DNA of 29,684 nucleotides from DATAFT01 sp035544635 (GCA_035544635.1 DATKDQ010000131.1:1-29684), one strand, 5' to 3'; positions 1-7,210 are shown, counted from the first letter of the stretch. A program made the numbers and translations. Notes: generated from the letters alone by a model not told the origin.

Positions 1-260
1 TCGTTGCGGATCCGCTCCTGGTAGTAGCTCGCCTTGCGGGCAACCAGGCGCATCACCTGTGCCTGATCGACGGGTCGCCCGGCCTCTTCGAGAGCCGCGG
101 AGAAGCAACGTCGATCGTCGAGGCCCAGGTGCTGCGCGAAGTATTCCTCTTCGCTGAAGGACAGGCCCTCCTCGCGCAGCACCCGGCCGAAGAGCGCCTG
201 GTGCAGGGGCTCGTCGTCCACCAGGACGCCGTTGAAGTCGAAGAGGATGGCGCGCAGCAC
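1..260 (-). CDS. HAD-superfamily hydrolase (phosphoglucomutase-like), 3' end cut by window edge
   Basis: The reverse strand reads from a GTG at 260 into VLRAILFDFNGVLVDDEPLH and stays open to the window edge. The DFNGVLVD segment is HAD motif I: the first Asp is the nucleophile, although the usual second Asp (DxD) is Asn here. The following cap region resembles the beta-phosphoglucomutase/phosphatase subfamily. An in-frame TGA lies 12 nt upstream of the GTG, so no longer start is possible, and the ATG at 273 is in another frame. Only about 86 residues are visible, so the substrate cannot be judged. There is no Shine-Dalgarno sequence, but a TATGAT hexamer ends 8 nt before the GTG, suggesting a leaderless mRNA. 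The gene is divergent from ygfZ across a 44-bp gap. Confidence 0.8.
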   Translation of the reverse strand, partial: MLRAILFDFNGVLVDDEPLHQALFGRVLREEGLSFSEEEYFAQHLGLDDRRCFSAALEEAGRPVDQAQVMRLVARKASYYQERIRN

Positions 261-268
261 CTGCCGCG

Positions 269-274
269 ATCATA
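269..274 (-). promoter_or_regulatory. Candidate -10 (TATGAT) for leaderless HAD gene
   Basis: TATGAT on the minus strand matches TATAAT at 5 of 6 positions and lies 8 nt before the GTG at 260. Transcription would start at or next to the start codon. No convincing -35 is seen. Confidence 0.4.
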
Positions 275-291
275 ACGCCCGGGGCGGTTGC

Positions 292-297
292 TAGACT
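292..297 (+). promoter_or_regulatory. Candidate -10 (TAGACT) for leaderless ygfZ
   Basis: TAGACT ends 7 nt before the ATG at 305, so the transcript would begin at the start codon. There is no Shine-Dalgarno sequence or clear -35. The same hexamer in the same place precedes the genes starting at 22130 and 25469. Confidence 0.45.
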
Positions 298-304
298 CCG
301 GCCG

Positions 305-1426
305 ATGGTCACCCACGAGGATGCGGCCCCGGGCCTCGCCGAGCTCGCTCTCGCAGCCGTTCACGATCGACTGGGAGCACGCTACGTCGAGGAGCGCGGC
401 TTCGCCGTGCCATCCGACTACGGCGATCCCGACGGTGAGCTCGCCGCCCTGCGGTCGGGCCTCGCGGTCCTCGATCTCTCGTGGTCGAGCCGGTTGGAGC
501 TGCGTGGCCGCGATCGCCACCGGTTCCTGAACGGGCTCGTCACGTCGAACACCGTGGCCCTGAGCTCGGGACGTGGAATCTACGGATTCCTGCTCTCGAA
601 GGCGGGGCGCGTCCTCGCCGACGTCTACGTCACGGCGCTTCCGGATCGACTGTGGCTGGAGCTACCGGCGGGCACCGGCGAGACCGCGCGCCGGCACCTC
701 GAAGGCTACCGCGTCATCGACGACGTCGAGGTCGCCTCGCTCGACGACCTCGCCACTCTCGCCGTCCTCGGTCCGAAGGCGGCGGCTGCACTGGGTGAGC
801 CGGCCGCGTCGCTCGAGCTCGACTCGAACACGCGCGCCAGGATCGCGGGCTGCGAGGTGCAGGTCGCCCGCCGGCGGGTGTTTGGTGTCGACGGATGGGT
901 GCTCTGGGCGCCGGCGTCGTTGGGCGAAGAAATTCTTGCCGATCTGATCGAGGCGGAGCCGGCGGCGCGAAGCGCCGCCAACGGCAGCCGCGCCGTGGGT
1001 CTGCAAGCCCTCGACACGATGCGGATCGAAGCCGGGATCGGCCGCTGGGGTGTCGACTTCGACGAGCGGACCGTCGCCAACGAGACCGGGCTGGTCGAAG
1101 CCGCCATCGACTTCACCAAGGGCTGCTACCTGGGCCAGGAGATCGTCGCCCGGATCCACTACCGCGGCAAGCCGGGAGCTCTCTGCTGCCCACTCGAAAT
1201 CACAGCCAGAAGCGAGTCGCCCCTCCTGCCATCGACCATCCGGAGCGTGCCGGTGAGCGGTGGTGTGAGTGAGGAGATCGGAACCCTGACCAGCGCCGTA
1301 CCCGGCGCCGGAAGCGGCTCCTGGCTCGCGATCGGGACTCTGTCGCGCCGCGCGCTCGACGCCGCCGTGCCGATGGCGCTTACGGGCGGCGGCATGGTGG
1401 CCCCCCGCCGCTTGAGGTCGGGTTAG
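305..1426 (+). CDS. ygfZ: YgfZ/GcvT-fold folate-binding Fe-S cluster repair protein
   Basis: This 373-residue protein carries the YgfZ signature K272-G-C-Y-L-G-Q-E, whose Cys274 is the hallmark residue of the family. YgfZ binds tetrahydrofolate and supports assembly or repair of some Fe-S enzymes such as MiaB. The rest resembles the aminomethyltransferase (GcvT) fold: an N-terminal AVLDLSW segment around 54-60 and RFLNGLVTSN around 73-82. The start has no Shine-Dalgarno sequence but follows a TAGACT hexamer by 7 nt. The gene converges on the A-type Fe-S carrier, and the two stop codons overlap within TTAG at 1423-1426. Neighbouring the carrier fits a role in Fe-S metabolism. The C-terminal third after 290 is poorly conserved. 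Confidence 0.9.
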   Translation: MVTHEDAAPGLAELALAAVHDRLGARYVEERGFAVPSDYGDPDGELAALRSGLAVLDLSWSSRLELRGRDRHRFLNGLVTSNTVALSSGRGIYGFLLSKAGRVLADVYVTALPDRLWLELPAGTGETARRHLEGYRVIDDVEVASLDDLATLAVLGPKAAAALGEPAASLELDSNTRARIAGCEVQVARRRVFGVDGWVLWAPASLGEEILADLIEAEPAARSAANGSRAVGLQALDTMRIEAGIGRWGVDFDERTVANETGLVEAAIDFTKGCYLGQEIVARIHYRGKPGALCCPLEITARSESPLLPSTIRSVPVSGGVSEEIGTLTSAVPGAGSGSWLAIGTLSRRALDAAVPMALTGGGMVAPRRLRSG

Positions 1427-1809
1427 ACCGAGAACGAGGACCCGCAGCCGCAGGTGCCGGTGGCCTTGGGGTTGTGGAACTTGAACCCGGTGCCGGTCAT
1501 GCCGAGGCTGTAGTCGATGGTGGTTCCCTGGAGGAACCGGCCGCTGATCGGATCGACGTACACCTTGAGGCCGTCGTACTCGAGGACCAGGTCGGTTTCC
1601 CGAGGTTCCTTCTCGAAGTCGATGGCGTACTCGAATCCGCTGCAGCCGCCGCCTCGGACAGCGATGCGGAGACCGAACGAGGGATCCATGCCCTCCTGCT
1701 CCCGCGTGATCTTCACCATGCGGACCGCCTTCTCCGTCAGGAGCACGGGCCCCTCCGGCGCGCCGGGCGCGGGCGTGGGTGAGGGGTGGTGGTGCGTTTC
1801 CGTGGTCAT
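1423..1809 (-). CDS. erpA: A-type iron-sulfur carrier (HesB/IscA/ErpA family)
   Basis: This 128-residue protein has the three cysteines of A-type carriers: Cys56 in RGGGCSGFEY, and Cys120 and Cys122 in the C-terminal TCGCGSSF motif. These proteins accept a cluster from the assembly scaffold and deliver it to target enzymes. The first 20 residues form a His/Pro-rich extension (three consecutive His at 6-8) absent from the usual 105-115-residue family members. ErpA and IscA cannot be separated with certainty from the sequence, so the symbol is provisional. The start is the ATG at 1809, about 42 nt downstream of a well-formed promoter. The gene converges with ygfZ, and their stops overlap by 4 bp. 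Confidence 0.88.
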   Translation of the reverse strand: MTTETHHHPSPTPAPGAPEGPVLLTEKAVRMVKITREQEGMDPSFGLRIAVRGGGCSGFEYAIDFEKEPRETDLVLEYDGLKVYVDPISGRFLQGTTIDYSLGMTGTGFKFHNPKATGTCGCGSSFSV

Positions 1810-1857
1810 GGCAGAGGCGCCTCGCGAGACGCGGAACTGGGCGGAAGGCCCTCTTAC

Positions 1858-1886
1858 AAGATAGCGACCGCCCGGCGGCAAGTCAA
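1858..1886 (-). promoter_or_regulatory. Sigma70-type promoter for the A-type carrier
   Basis: On the minus strand TTGACT (1881-1886) is followed after 17 bp by TATCTT (1858-1863). Both are close to consensus with optimal spacing, and a start near 1851 would give a leader of about 42 nt. No IscR-like operator is evident. Confidence 0.6.
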
Positions 1887-1904
1887 ATGACCACGGGCGC
1901 CGAG

Positions 1905-1933
1905 TTGCGGCGGCGGCGACCGGCGGGTACACT
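1905..1933 (+). promoter_or_regulatory. Promoter for the rhodanese-fold gene
   Basis: TTGCGG (1905-1910), a 17-bp spacer and TACACT (1928-1933) precede the ATG at 1943 by 9 nt, giving a near-leaderless transcript. It lies back to back with the promoter of the A-type carrier. Confidence 0.45.
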
Positions 1934-1942
1934 CCCGCCCGC

Positions 1943-2302
1943 ATGGATCCGCACTTCGACGGCATCATCTTCAAGACGCACGCCGCGGAGCTCGAGCGCC
2001 GCATGCGGTACCCGCATCCCCCGTTCGTCGTCCTGGACGTGCGGCCCGCCGTCGAGCGGGGGCTGGGCATGCTGCCCGGCGCCATGGCGGTGAGCTCGGC
2101 AGATCTCTCGGTGCTCCCGCCGGGGACCACCGCCAAGACGGAGTTCTTCGTCGTGGGCAGCGGTCCATACGACGAGGAGGTCCGCCGCACCACGCTGCGC
2201 CTGCGCGAGCTCGGCGCGGCGCGCGTCGTCGAGCTCACCGGCGGGATGTCCGAGTGGGAATCGTTCGGCCACGCGCTCGCGCCCGCCGACCGAGGCGCCT
2301 AG
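1943..2302 (+). CDS. Rhodanese-fold protein without the catalytic cysteine
   Basis: This 119-residue single-domain protein has the rhodanese opening FVVLDVRP (28-35), LPGAM (44-48) and the C-terminal ELTGGMSEW. The active-site loop, expected as Cys-x-x-G-x-R-S after the central strand, reads FFVVGSGPYDEEV (68-80). Gly occupies the Cys position, and no cysteine occurs anywhere in the protein. It therefore cannot form the usual persulfide and is probably a binding or regulatory rhodanese-fold protein (inference). Its neighbours handle Fe-S and sulfur chemistry. The ATG at 1943 sits 9 nt after a TACACT hexamer. A stem-loop begins at its last base. Confidence 0.7.
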   Translation: MDPHFDGIIFKTHAAELERRMRYPHPPFVVLDVRPAVERGLGMLPGAMAVSSADLSVLPPGTTAKTEFFVVGSGPYDEEVRRTTLRLRELGAARVVELTGGMSEWESFGHALAPADRGA

Positions 2303-2357
2303 CATCGCTCCTCACGGAACATCGTGCCGAATGAGTCAAGTTTTCGAGGAGCGATGC
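2302..2357. repeat. 12-bp perfect inverted repeat (stem-loop A)
   Basis: GCATCGCTCCTC at 2302-2313 pairs perfectly with GAGGAGCGATGC at 2346-2357 around a 32-nt loop, directly after the rhodanese stop codon. No U-tract follows, so a classical terminator is doubtful. Confidence 0.6.
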
Positions 2358-2394
2358 GAGCCGGCGCCGTCCGCGGCGCTCGGCGGGATGGTCA

Positions 2395-2450
2395 GCTAGA
2401 GCGGGGCGTGGTATTCGTTGGGCAGTGGTGAAACCACGCCCCGCTCTAGC
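2395..2450. repeat. 18-bp perfect inverted repeat (stem-loop B)
   Basis: The left arm 2395-2412 begins GCTAGAGCGGGG. It is an exact reverse complement of 2433-2450, with a 20-nt loop. This is the strongest hairpin in the window and abuts the next one without a gap. Confidence 0.75.
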
Positions 2451-2483
2451 AGCCCGTGGCGAAAGTCATGCTCGCCCCGGGCT
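2451..2483. repeat. 12-bp inverted repeat, one mismatch (stem-loop C)
   Basis: AGCCCGTGGCGA (2451-2462) pairs with TCGCCCCGGGCT (2472-2483) at 11 of 12 positions around a 9-nt loop. On the plus strand it is followed by TTAAGG, only a weak terminator tail. Confidence 0.55.
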
Positions 2484-2499
2484 TTAAGGAATCATTCTG

Positions 2500-2533
2500 G
2501 GCGATCCCGAGCCGGCAGACCGGCTCGGTCGCC
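2500..2533 (-). terminator. Stem-loop D abutting the isoaspartyl peptidase stop
   Basis: CCGAGCCGG (2507-2515) and CCGGCTCGG (2520-2528) form a 9-bp stem with a CAGA loop. It is extended by GGCGA/TCGCC (2500-2504 and 2529-2533) after a 2-nt bulge. It starts at the last base of the minus-strand stop codon, the right place for a terminator of that gene, but it lacks a U-tract. Confidence 0.5.
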
Positions 2534-3546
2534 TAGGGGCCCGTCCGCGCCGGCGAACGGATAGCAACCTCGAACCGCCCCGCCGAGTCGGCGGCGCCGC
2601 GGAACATCCCCTCGGTATTGAAGTCGAGCACCAGGACGCCGTCCGGTGAGACGGCGATCATCCCGCCGTCTCCCGGCTCGAGCACCTGGTGCACCACCTC
2701 GCGCACCGCGTCTTCCAGCGCGGCACCGGCGTGCTCGACGCGCGCCGACACGTTGGCGGCCGCGGCGTGGCGGATCATCTCCTCGCCCTTGCCCGTAGCC
2801 GAGATCGCACCGGTGCGGTTGTCGGCGTAGGTGCCGGCGCCGATCACGGGCACGTCGCCCACCCGCCCGTACCGCTTGTTGGTGCGACCGCCGGTGGAGG
2901 TGGCGGCCGCCACATCGCCAGCGCGATCGAGCGCGACCGCTCCCACCGTGCCGAGCTCGGGTGTCGGCGACCCGCTGGTGGCCGACTTCGCCAGCTCGCG
3001 CTCGAGCTCCTCCCGGCGCCCGGGCGTGTCGAAGAACGAGGGCTCGACGATCTCGACGCCCGCTTCGCGCGCGAAGGCCTCGGCGCCCTCCCCGGCGAGG
3101 AAGACGTGAGGCGTGCGCTCCATGACGAGGCGCGCCAGGGTCACCGGGTTGCGCACCGTCCGTACCCCGGCGACGGCACCGCACCGCAGGCCGCGGCCCT
3201 CCATGATCGAAGCATCGAGCTCGTGGGTGCCTTCGTGGTTGTAGACCGCGCCCTTCCCGGCGTTGAAGAGCGGATCCTCCTCGAGGAGGCGCACCACCGC
3301 CTCGACCGTGTCGAGGCTCGAGGCGCCGTCGCCGAGCATCGTGGCGCCGAGCCGCACCGCGCGCTCGAGGCTCGCCAGGTACAGAGGCTCGCGCCCGGCG
3401 AGCCGCTCTTCGGGCATCGAGCCCGCGCCTCCGTGCACCGCGACGGCCCACTCGCGTCGCGCGCTCACGGCAGGCGGCCTTTCCTCGCCGGTGTCGCAGC
3501 CGGCACAGGCGATGGCGACGGCAGCGGTAGAGAGAACGCGACGCAC
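2533..3546 (-). CDS. iaaA: Exported isoaspartyl peptidase / type 2 L-asparaginase
   Basis: This 337-residue Ntn-hydrolase contains the autoproteolysis and nucleophile site GTVGAVALD (199-207), with Thr200 as nucleophile. It also has the substrate-pocket segment TSTGGRTNKRYGRVGD and GAGTYADN. The family self-cleaves before this Thr and hydrolyses beta-aspartyl peptides and asparagine. Residues 1-17 form a signal segment ending AIACAGC with two possible lipobox cysteines (14 and 17), so it is likely a lipoprotein. The start is a GTG at 3546 with GGGAGG 8 nt upstream. It is divergent from the MoaD-MoaE gene. Assignment to the family is firm; peptidase versus asparaginase preference is not readable. 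Confidence 0.9.
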   Translation of the reverse strand: MRRVLSTAAVAIACAGCDTGEERPPAVSARREWAVAVHGGAGSMPEERLAGREPLYLASLERAVRLGATMLGDGASSLDTVEAVVRLLEEDPLFNAGKGAVYNHEGTHELDASIMEGRGLRCGAVAGVRTVRNPVTLARLVMERTPHVFLAGEGAEAFAREAGVEIVEPSFFDTPGRREELERELAKSATSGSPTPELGTVGAVALDRAGDVAAATSTGGRTNKRYGRVGDVPVIGAGTYADNRTGAISATGKGEEMIRHAAAANVSARVEHAGAALEDAVREVVHQVLEPGDGGMIAVSPDGVLVLDFNTEGMFRGAADSAGRFEVAIRSPARTGP

Positions 3547-3631
3547 GGATCGAGCCTCCCGTTGGGTGGCGAAATGGACCGCCAGCTCGGAGCCATCTCG
3601 CCGAGCAGCGAGCGTAGCAGCAGGGCCTTCC

Positions 3632-3637
3632 TATAAT
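3632..3637 (+). promoter_or_regulatory. Consensus -10 TATAAT for leaderless moaDE
   Basis: A perfect TATAAT ends 7 nt before the GTG at 3645 and overlaps the upstream ATG at 3636. Transcription would then start at the GTG, which makes the ATG unusable. No good -35 is present. Confidence 0.5.
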
Positions 3638-3644
3638 GGAGGCC

Positions 3645-4376
3645 GTGAAGATCGCCCTTCTCGCCTTCGCCAGCGCGGGCGACATCCTCGGCACCGGTGA
3701 GACCGTGCTCGAGATCCCGCGGAGCACTACTCTGGCGGAGCTCAAGGCGATCCTCGAAGAGCGACATCCCGCCTTCGCCCCGCTCTGGACTCGCATCGCC
3801 GTCGCCGTCAACGGCGATCTGCGCTCCGACGAGACCACCCTCGTCGATGGCGACGAGGTAGCGCTTCTCCCTCCGGTTTCGGGAGGAAGCGGCACCGGCA
3901 ACGAGGGCGCCGCGGCCGAGCTGCCGGTGCTGACCGACGAGCCCCTCGACCCGACCGAGGTGGCGCGGCGCGTCGAACTGGCCTCGTGCGGAGCCGTCGT
4001 CCTCTTCTCGGGAACGGTACGCGACTCGCACCAGGGTCGCCGCGTCGAGCGGATCACCTACTCCGCCTACCGGACGATGGCCGCCGACCGCCTGCGCCAG
4101 ATCGCTCGCCGTCTCGAGAGCCGCCACCCGGGCACGCGCGTCGCGATCGTGCACCGGCTCGGCGAGATCGCCGTAGGCGAAGCGAGCGTCGTCATCGCGG
4201 TCGCGTCGCCGCATCGTGAGGCCGCGTACGCCGCGAGCCGCGAGGCGCTCGAACGGCTCAAGGGCGAGGTGCCGATCTGGAAGCGCGAGCACTACGCCGA
4301 CGGCGCATCGATCTGGCGCGAGGAGGAGGCGCTCGCTCCCCACGGGGCCGACACTCGCGCCTCCCAGGAAATTTGA
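3645..4376 (+). CDS. moaX: MoaD-MoaE fusion, molybdopterin synthase
   Basis: The protein converts precursor Z (cPMP) to molybdopterin. From GTG 3645 it is 243 residues. Residues 1-81 are MoaD, beginning MKIALLAFAS and ending LLPPVSGG. The remainder is MoaE with RVERITYSAY, HRLGEIAVGE and LKGEVPIWKRE, including the catalytic lysines (Lys206 and Lys213). The MoaD Gly80-Gly81, which must be a free C-terminus to be thiocarboxylated, is buried before a GSGTGNEGAA linker, so cleavage is needed, as reported for mycobacterial MoaX. The start at 3645 matches canonical MoaD and a leaderless promoter; the ATG at 3636 would add three residues. MoeZ is encoded 1.3 kb away. Confidence 0.92.
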   Translation: MKIALLAFASAGDILGTGETVLEIPRSTTLAELKAILEERHPAFAPLWTRIAVAVNGDLRSDETTLVDGDEVALLPPVSGGSGTGNEGAAAELPVLTDEPLDPTEVARRVELASCGAVVLFSGTVRDSHQGRRVERITYSAYRTMAADRLRQIARRLESRHPGTRVAIVHRLGEIAVGEASVVIAVASPHREAAYAASREALERLKGEVPIWKREHYADGASIWREEEALAPHGADTRASQEI

Positions 4377-4389
4377 ACCGCGGTCCAAA
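4372..4389. repeat. 18-bp near-perfect palindrome between convergent genes
   Basis: TTTGAACCG and CGGTCCAAA match as inverted halves at 8 of 9 positions with no loop. It covers the moaDE stop codon and nearly reaches the stop of the zinc peptidase gene. It could be a compact shared terminator or a protein-binding dyad; nothing else supports either. Confidence 0.4.
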
Positions 4390-4391
4390 CT

Positions 4392-5684
4392 TCACTCGCC
4401 CGAGAAAGTACCGACCCCCGCCTCGTTCGCTCGCTCCATCACGTAGCGCCTGAAGCCCGCATCGAGCTCGGGCCAGGGCCGCCCGAGCGAGGTGACGAGA
4501 TCGTCCGCGCCGGCGCCACCTCCCCTCGCCACCCCACGCAGGAACGAACGGAACCCGAGAGCCGCTTCCGAGCTCTCGTCGAGGAGGTATCGGACGAGCC
4601 AGGCGCTGGCGGCGTAGTGGAGATCGGCGGCCGGCTCCTCGACGAAGACGTCCCAGTCGAGGCCCAGAAGCTCCGGAATCGTCGGAACGGAACCCGTTGC
4701 GATCTCCCGAGCGAGCTGGTCGAGGCTCGCCAAGGTGCCCCAAATCTCGATCCGGTTCTCCTCCACCCTCCGCATCGCTTCGAGCGCCGGCTCGCGCGGC
4801 GCGAGCCTCGCATCGAGCTCGAAGGCGGCAAAGTCGTCGGCGATGCCTTCGTCGAGCCAGGGGGGCAGCGCCGGGCCGAGCGATCGCCGGTTGAGGAGAT
4901 GTCCGAGCTCGTGGCGCAGCACCGGAGCCACCGCATCGCGCTGCGCGCCCTCGCCGGCGTAGAGTGCCACCATCCCCCAGCCGACGTGACCACGGCTCGC
5001 GAGCCCGCGGATGCGCTCCGAGCGGGCCTGGAAGAGGCGGTAGCTCTCCTCGCTCCGATAGAGGACGATGGTCTCGGCGGCCTCCCCGACCGGAGTGAGG
5101 CCGTAGCGCGACCCGTAGAGTGGCTCGACCTCCTCCGCCGCCGCCCCGAGCGCCCGTAGCAAACCGTCGTCGACGACGTCGGTGACGAGAGAGTAGCGGC
5201 CGAGCCGCGACTCGACCGGTGACGCCGGAAAGAGCGACCTCGCCTCCGCGAGCCGCGCCGGATCGGCCAGCCGCCCCGGCAGAGGCAGCGCCGGCAGCGG
5301 GTCGCTGCCCAGCGGAGGGGGACCGGAGCCGTCCCAGCGCAGGATCGGATCGGACCAGGGAATGGCACGCGGGTCCTCTGGACGGTCGGGTAGATCGAAG
5401 AAGTCCTCGACCTCGACCACGCGCACCGGGACGAAGACGCGGGTGAACGTCGAGCCGCCGGTGGGGTTCGGATCGAGAACGGCGCTGCGCGGCGGTGGCA
5501 GCCAGCGCTCCTGGAAGAGACGAGCCGCCACCCCCACGACGGGCCACTCGGTCGCTTCAGCGACGATCGGAGCCTCGGGGTTGCGCGTCAGCCAGGCGAA
5601 GCCCGCCGCCGAGACGACCACCAGGGCGAGGAAGGTCCAGGCCACCACCTCGCGCGGCGCCCGCGGGATCAGCACGCGGTTCAT
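4392..5684 (-). CDS. Membrane-anchored zinc metallopeptidase, MA-like (gluzincin)
   Basis: This 430-residue protein has one N-terminal membrane helix (about 13-31, VAWTFLALVVVSAAGFAWL) followed by a proline-rich extracytoplasmic region. The zinc motif HELGH is at 258-262. The third ligand is Glu279 in PPWLDEGIADDFA, the arrangement of peptidase MA-like proteins. An upstream ETIVLYRSEESYRLF segment is typical of these bacterial peptidases. Substrate and role are unknown. The ATG at 5684 lies 16 bp after the moeZ stop, so it may be the last gene of the cysM-mec-cysO-moeZ transcript. A functional link is not evident. Confidence 0.75.
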   Translation of the reverse strand: MNRVLIPRAPREVVAWTFLALVVVSAAGFAWLTRNPEAPIVAEATEWPVVGVAARLFQERWLPPPRSAVLDPNPTGGSTFTRVFVPVRVVEVEDFFDLPDRPEDPRAIPWSDPILRWDGSGPPPLGSDPLPALPLPGRLADPARLAEARSLFPASPVESRLGRYSLVTDVVDDGLLRALGAAAEEVEPLYGSRYGLTPVGEAAETIVLYRSEESYRLFQARSERIRGLASRGHVGWGMVALYAGEGAQRDAVAPVLRHELGHLLNRRSLGPALPPWLDEGIADDFAAFELDARLAPREPALEAMRRVEENRIEIWGTLASLDQLAREIATGSVPTIPELLGLDWDVFVEEPAADLHYAASAWLVRYLLDESSEAALGFRSFLRGVARGGGAGADDLVTSLGRPWPELDAGFRRYVMERANEAGVGTFSGE

Positions 5685-5700
5685 GGCGATGCCGCGGGCG

Positions 5701-6873
5701 TCAGTACCGCGGCACGCTGGGGTCGACGTCCACGCTCCACTGGTCGATGCCGCCCTTGAGGTTCTTCGCCTTGGTGAACCCGAACTTGCGCAGCAGGCCC
5801 ACCGCCCGGGTCGAGCGCGGACCGTGGTGGCAGTGCACGATGATGGTCTCGCGCGAGTCGAGCTCTCCCAGGCGATCCTGCAGCTCGGGAAGAGGGATCA
5901 AGGTCGCCCCCTCGATCGTGCCGATCTCGAACTCGGGCGGGTTGCGCACGTCGAGGATCGTCAGCTTCGTGCCAGAGTCGAGGAGCCGCTTCACCTCGAT
6001 CGGATCGATGTCGATCTCGGGACCCAGGTCCTCCTCCTGGCCGAGGCCGCAGAACTGCTCGTAGTCGATCAGCGAGGTCACCGTCGGGTGCTCGCCGCAC
6101 ACCGGGCACTCCGGGTTCTTGCGCAGCTTGAGCTCGCGGAACTTGAGGCGCAGCGCGTCGAAGAGGAGGAGGCGGCCGATGGCGGGCTCCCCCCTGCCGA
6201 GGATGAGCTTGATCACCTCGTTGGCCTGGAGCGACCCGATGATCCCGGGCAGAACGCCCAGGACGCCGCCCTCGGCGCACGAGGGCACCAGACCGGGCGG
6301 CGGCGGCTCGGGGAAGAGGCAGCGGTAGCAGGGGCCCTTCTCGGCCCAGAATACCGAGACCTGGCCCTCGAAGCGGAAGATCGAGCCATACACGTTCGGC
6401 TTCCCGAGCAGCACGCAGGTGTCGTTCACCAGGTAGCGCGTCGGGAAGTTGTCGGTGCCGTCGACCACCAGATCGTAGTCCTTCGCGATGTCGAGGGCGT
6501 TCGAGGAGTCGAGGCGCACCTGATGCGGCACCAGCTCGACGTGGGGGTTCACCTCGTTCAGCCGCTCCATCGCGGCCTGGATCTTCGGCCGCCCGACGTC
6601 GGAGGCGCTGTAGAGGAGCTGGCGGTGCAGGTTCGACTCGTCGACGGTGTCGAACTCGACCAGGCCCAGGGTGCCGACGCCGGCGGCGGCGAGGTACATG
6701 CCGAGCGGCGATCCCAAGCCGCCGGTGCCGACCATCAGGACCTTCGCCGCCTTGAGCGCCTGCTGCCCGGCGGTTCCCACCTCGGGCATGATCAGGTGGC
6801 GGCTGTAGCGCCGGATCTCCTGCGGCGTCAGCGCCGGCAGCACTGCGTTCTCGAGGTCATGGACCAGGGTCAT
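5701..6873 (-). CDS. moeZ: MoeZ: adenylyltransferase/sulfurtransferase for sulfur carriers
   Basis: This 390-residue fusion activates the C-terminal glycine of small sulfur carriers with ATP and transfers sulfur to it. Residues 20-270 are the ThiF/MoeB E1-like domain: GTGGLGSP nucleotide loop (49-56), DGTDNFPTRYLVND, zinc pairs Cys182/Cys185 and Cys256/Cys259, and Cys199 in PSCAEGG. Residues 285-390 are a rhodanese domain with the active Cys348 in HCHHGPRS. This is the MoeZ/MOCS3/Uba4 architecture. It starts in an ATGA overlap with the cysO stop and so is translationally coupled to it. It probably serves CysO and also the MoaD part of the MoaD-MoaE fusion. Confidence 0.93.
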   Translation of the reverse strand: MTLVHDLENAVLPALTPQEIRRYSRHLIMPEVGTAGQQALKAAKVLMVGTGGLGSPLGMYLAAAGVGTLGLVEFDTVDESNLHRQLLYSASDVGRPKIQAAMERLNEVNPHVELVPHQVRLDSSNALDIAKDYDLVVDGTDNFPTRYLVNDTCVLLGKPNVYGSIFRFEGQVSVFWAEKGPCYRCLFPEPPPPGLVPSCAEGGVLGVLPGIIGSLQANEVIKLILGRGEPAIGRLLLFDALRLKFRELKLRKNPECPVCGEHPTVTSLIDYEQFCGLGQEEDLGPEIDIDPIEVKRLLDSGTKLTILDVRNPPEFEIGTIEGATLIPLPELQDRLGELDSRETIIVHCHHGPRSTRAVGLLRKFGFTKAKNLKGGIDQWSVDVDPSVPRY

Positions 6874-7154
6874 CGAAGCCCTCCCCCGGCGATGGAGGGG
6901 ATGATCGACAGCGTGTCTCCCTCCTGGACCGGCGTGTTCTCCTGCTTCAGGTAGCGAACATCCTCGTCGTTGAGGAACAGGTTGACGAAGCTGCGCAGCT
7001 TCCCGTCCTCGGTGTACAGGTGGGGCTGGAGCGCCGCGTGCTGATCGACCAGGCGCCGCAGCGCCTCGCCTACCGTCGCTCCTTCGACCTGCACCTCACC
7101 GCGCTCTCCGGTGAAGCGGCGCAGCGGGGTCGGGATCTGGATGGTCAGGCTCAT
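6870..7154 (-). CDS. cysO: Ubiquitin-like sulfur carrier CysO (MoaD/ThiS family)
   Basis: This 94-residue beta-grasp protein opens MSLTIQIPTPLRRFTGERGE and contains SFVNLFLNDEDVRYL (55-69) and the EGDTLSIIPSIAGG end typical of CysO. CysO thiocarboxylate is the sulfur donor for CysM. The C-terminus is IAGGGLR: Gly90-Gly91 is followed by Gly-Leu-Arg, whereas activated carriers must end in Gly-Gly. Trimming is therefore expected, and a JAMM protease is encoded directly upstream. Its stop overlaps the moeZ start (ATGA), and a 56-bp gap separates it from mec. Confidence 0.9.
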   Translation of the reverse strand: MSLTIQIPTPLRRFTGERGEVQVEGATVGEALRRLVDQHAALQPHLYTEDGKLRSFVNLFLNDEDVRYLKQENTPVQEGDTLSIIPSIAGGGLR

Positions 7155-7210
7155 CGTCGTGATTCTCTCCGTCGATCTCTCGATCGATTGCGATGAACGG
7201 CGCGGTCGGC

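Noticed and set aside
2364..2379. 16-bp GC-rich sequence also present at 26094-26109 (core GCGCCGTCC)
   Set aside because: A self-complementary GC-rich 16-mer can recur by chance at this base composition in 30 kb; the second copy is in the tail of ctaC with no other shared flank.
5362..6954. Plus-strand open frame of 530 codons opposite moeZ and the zinc peptidase
   Set aside because: Composition is typical of an antisense frame and the minus-strand genes are certain.
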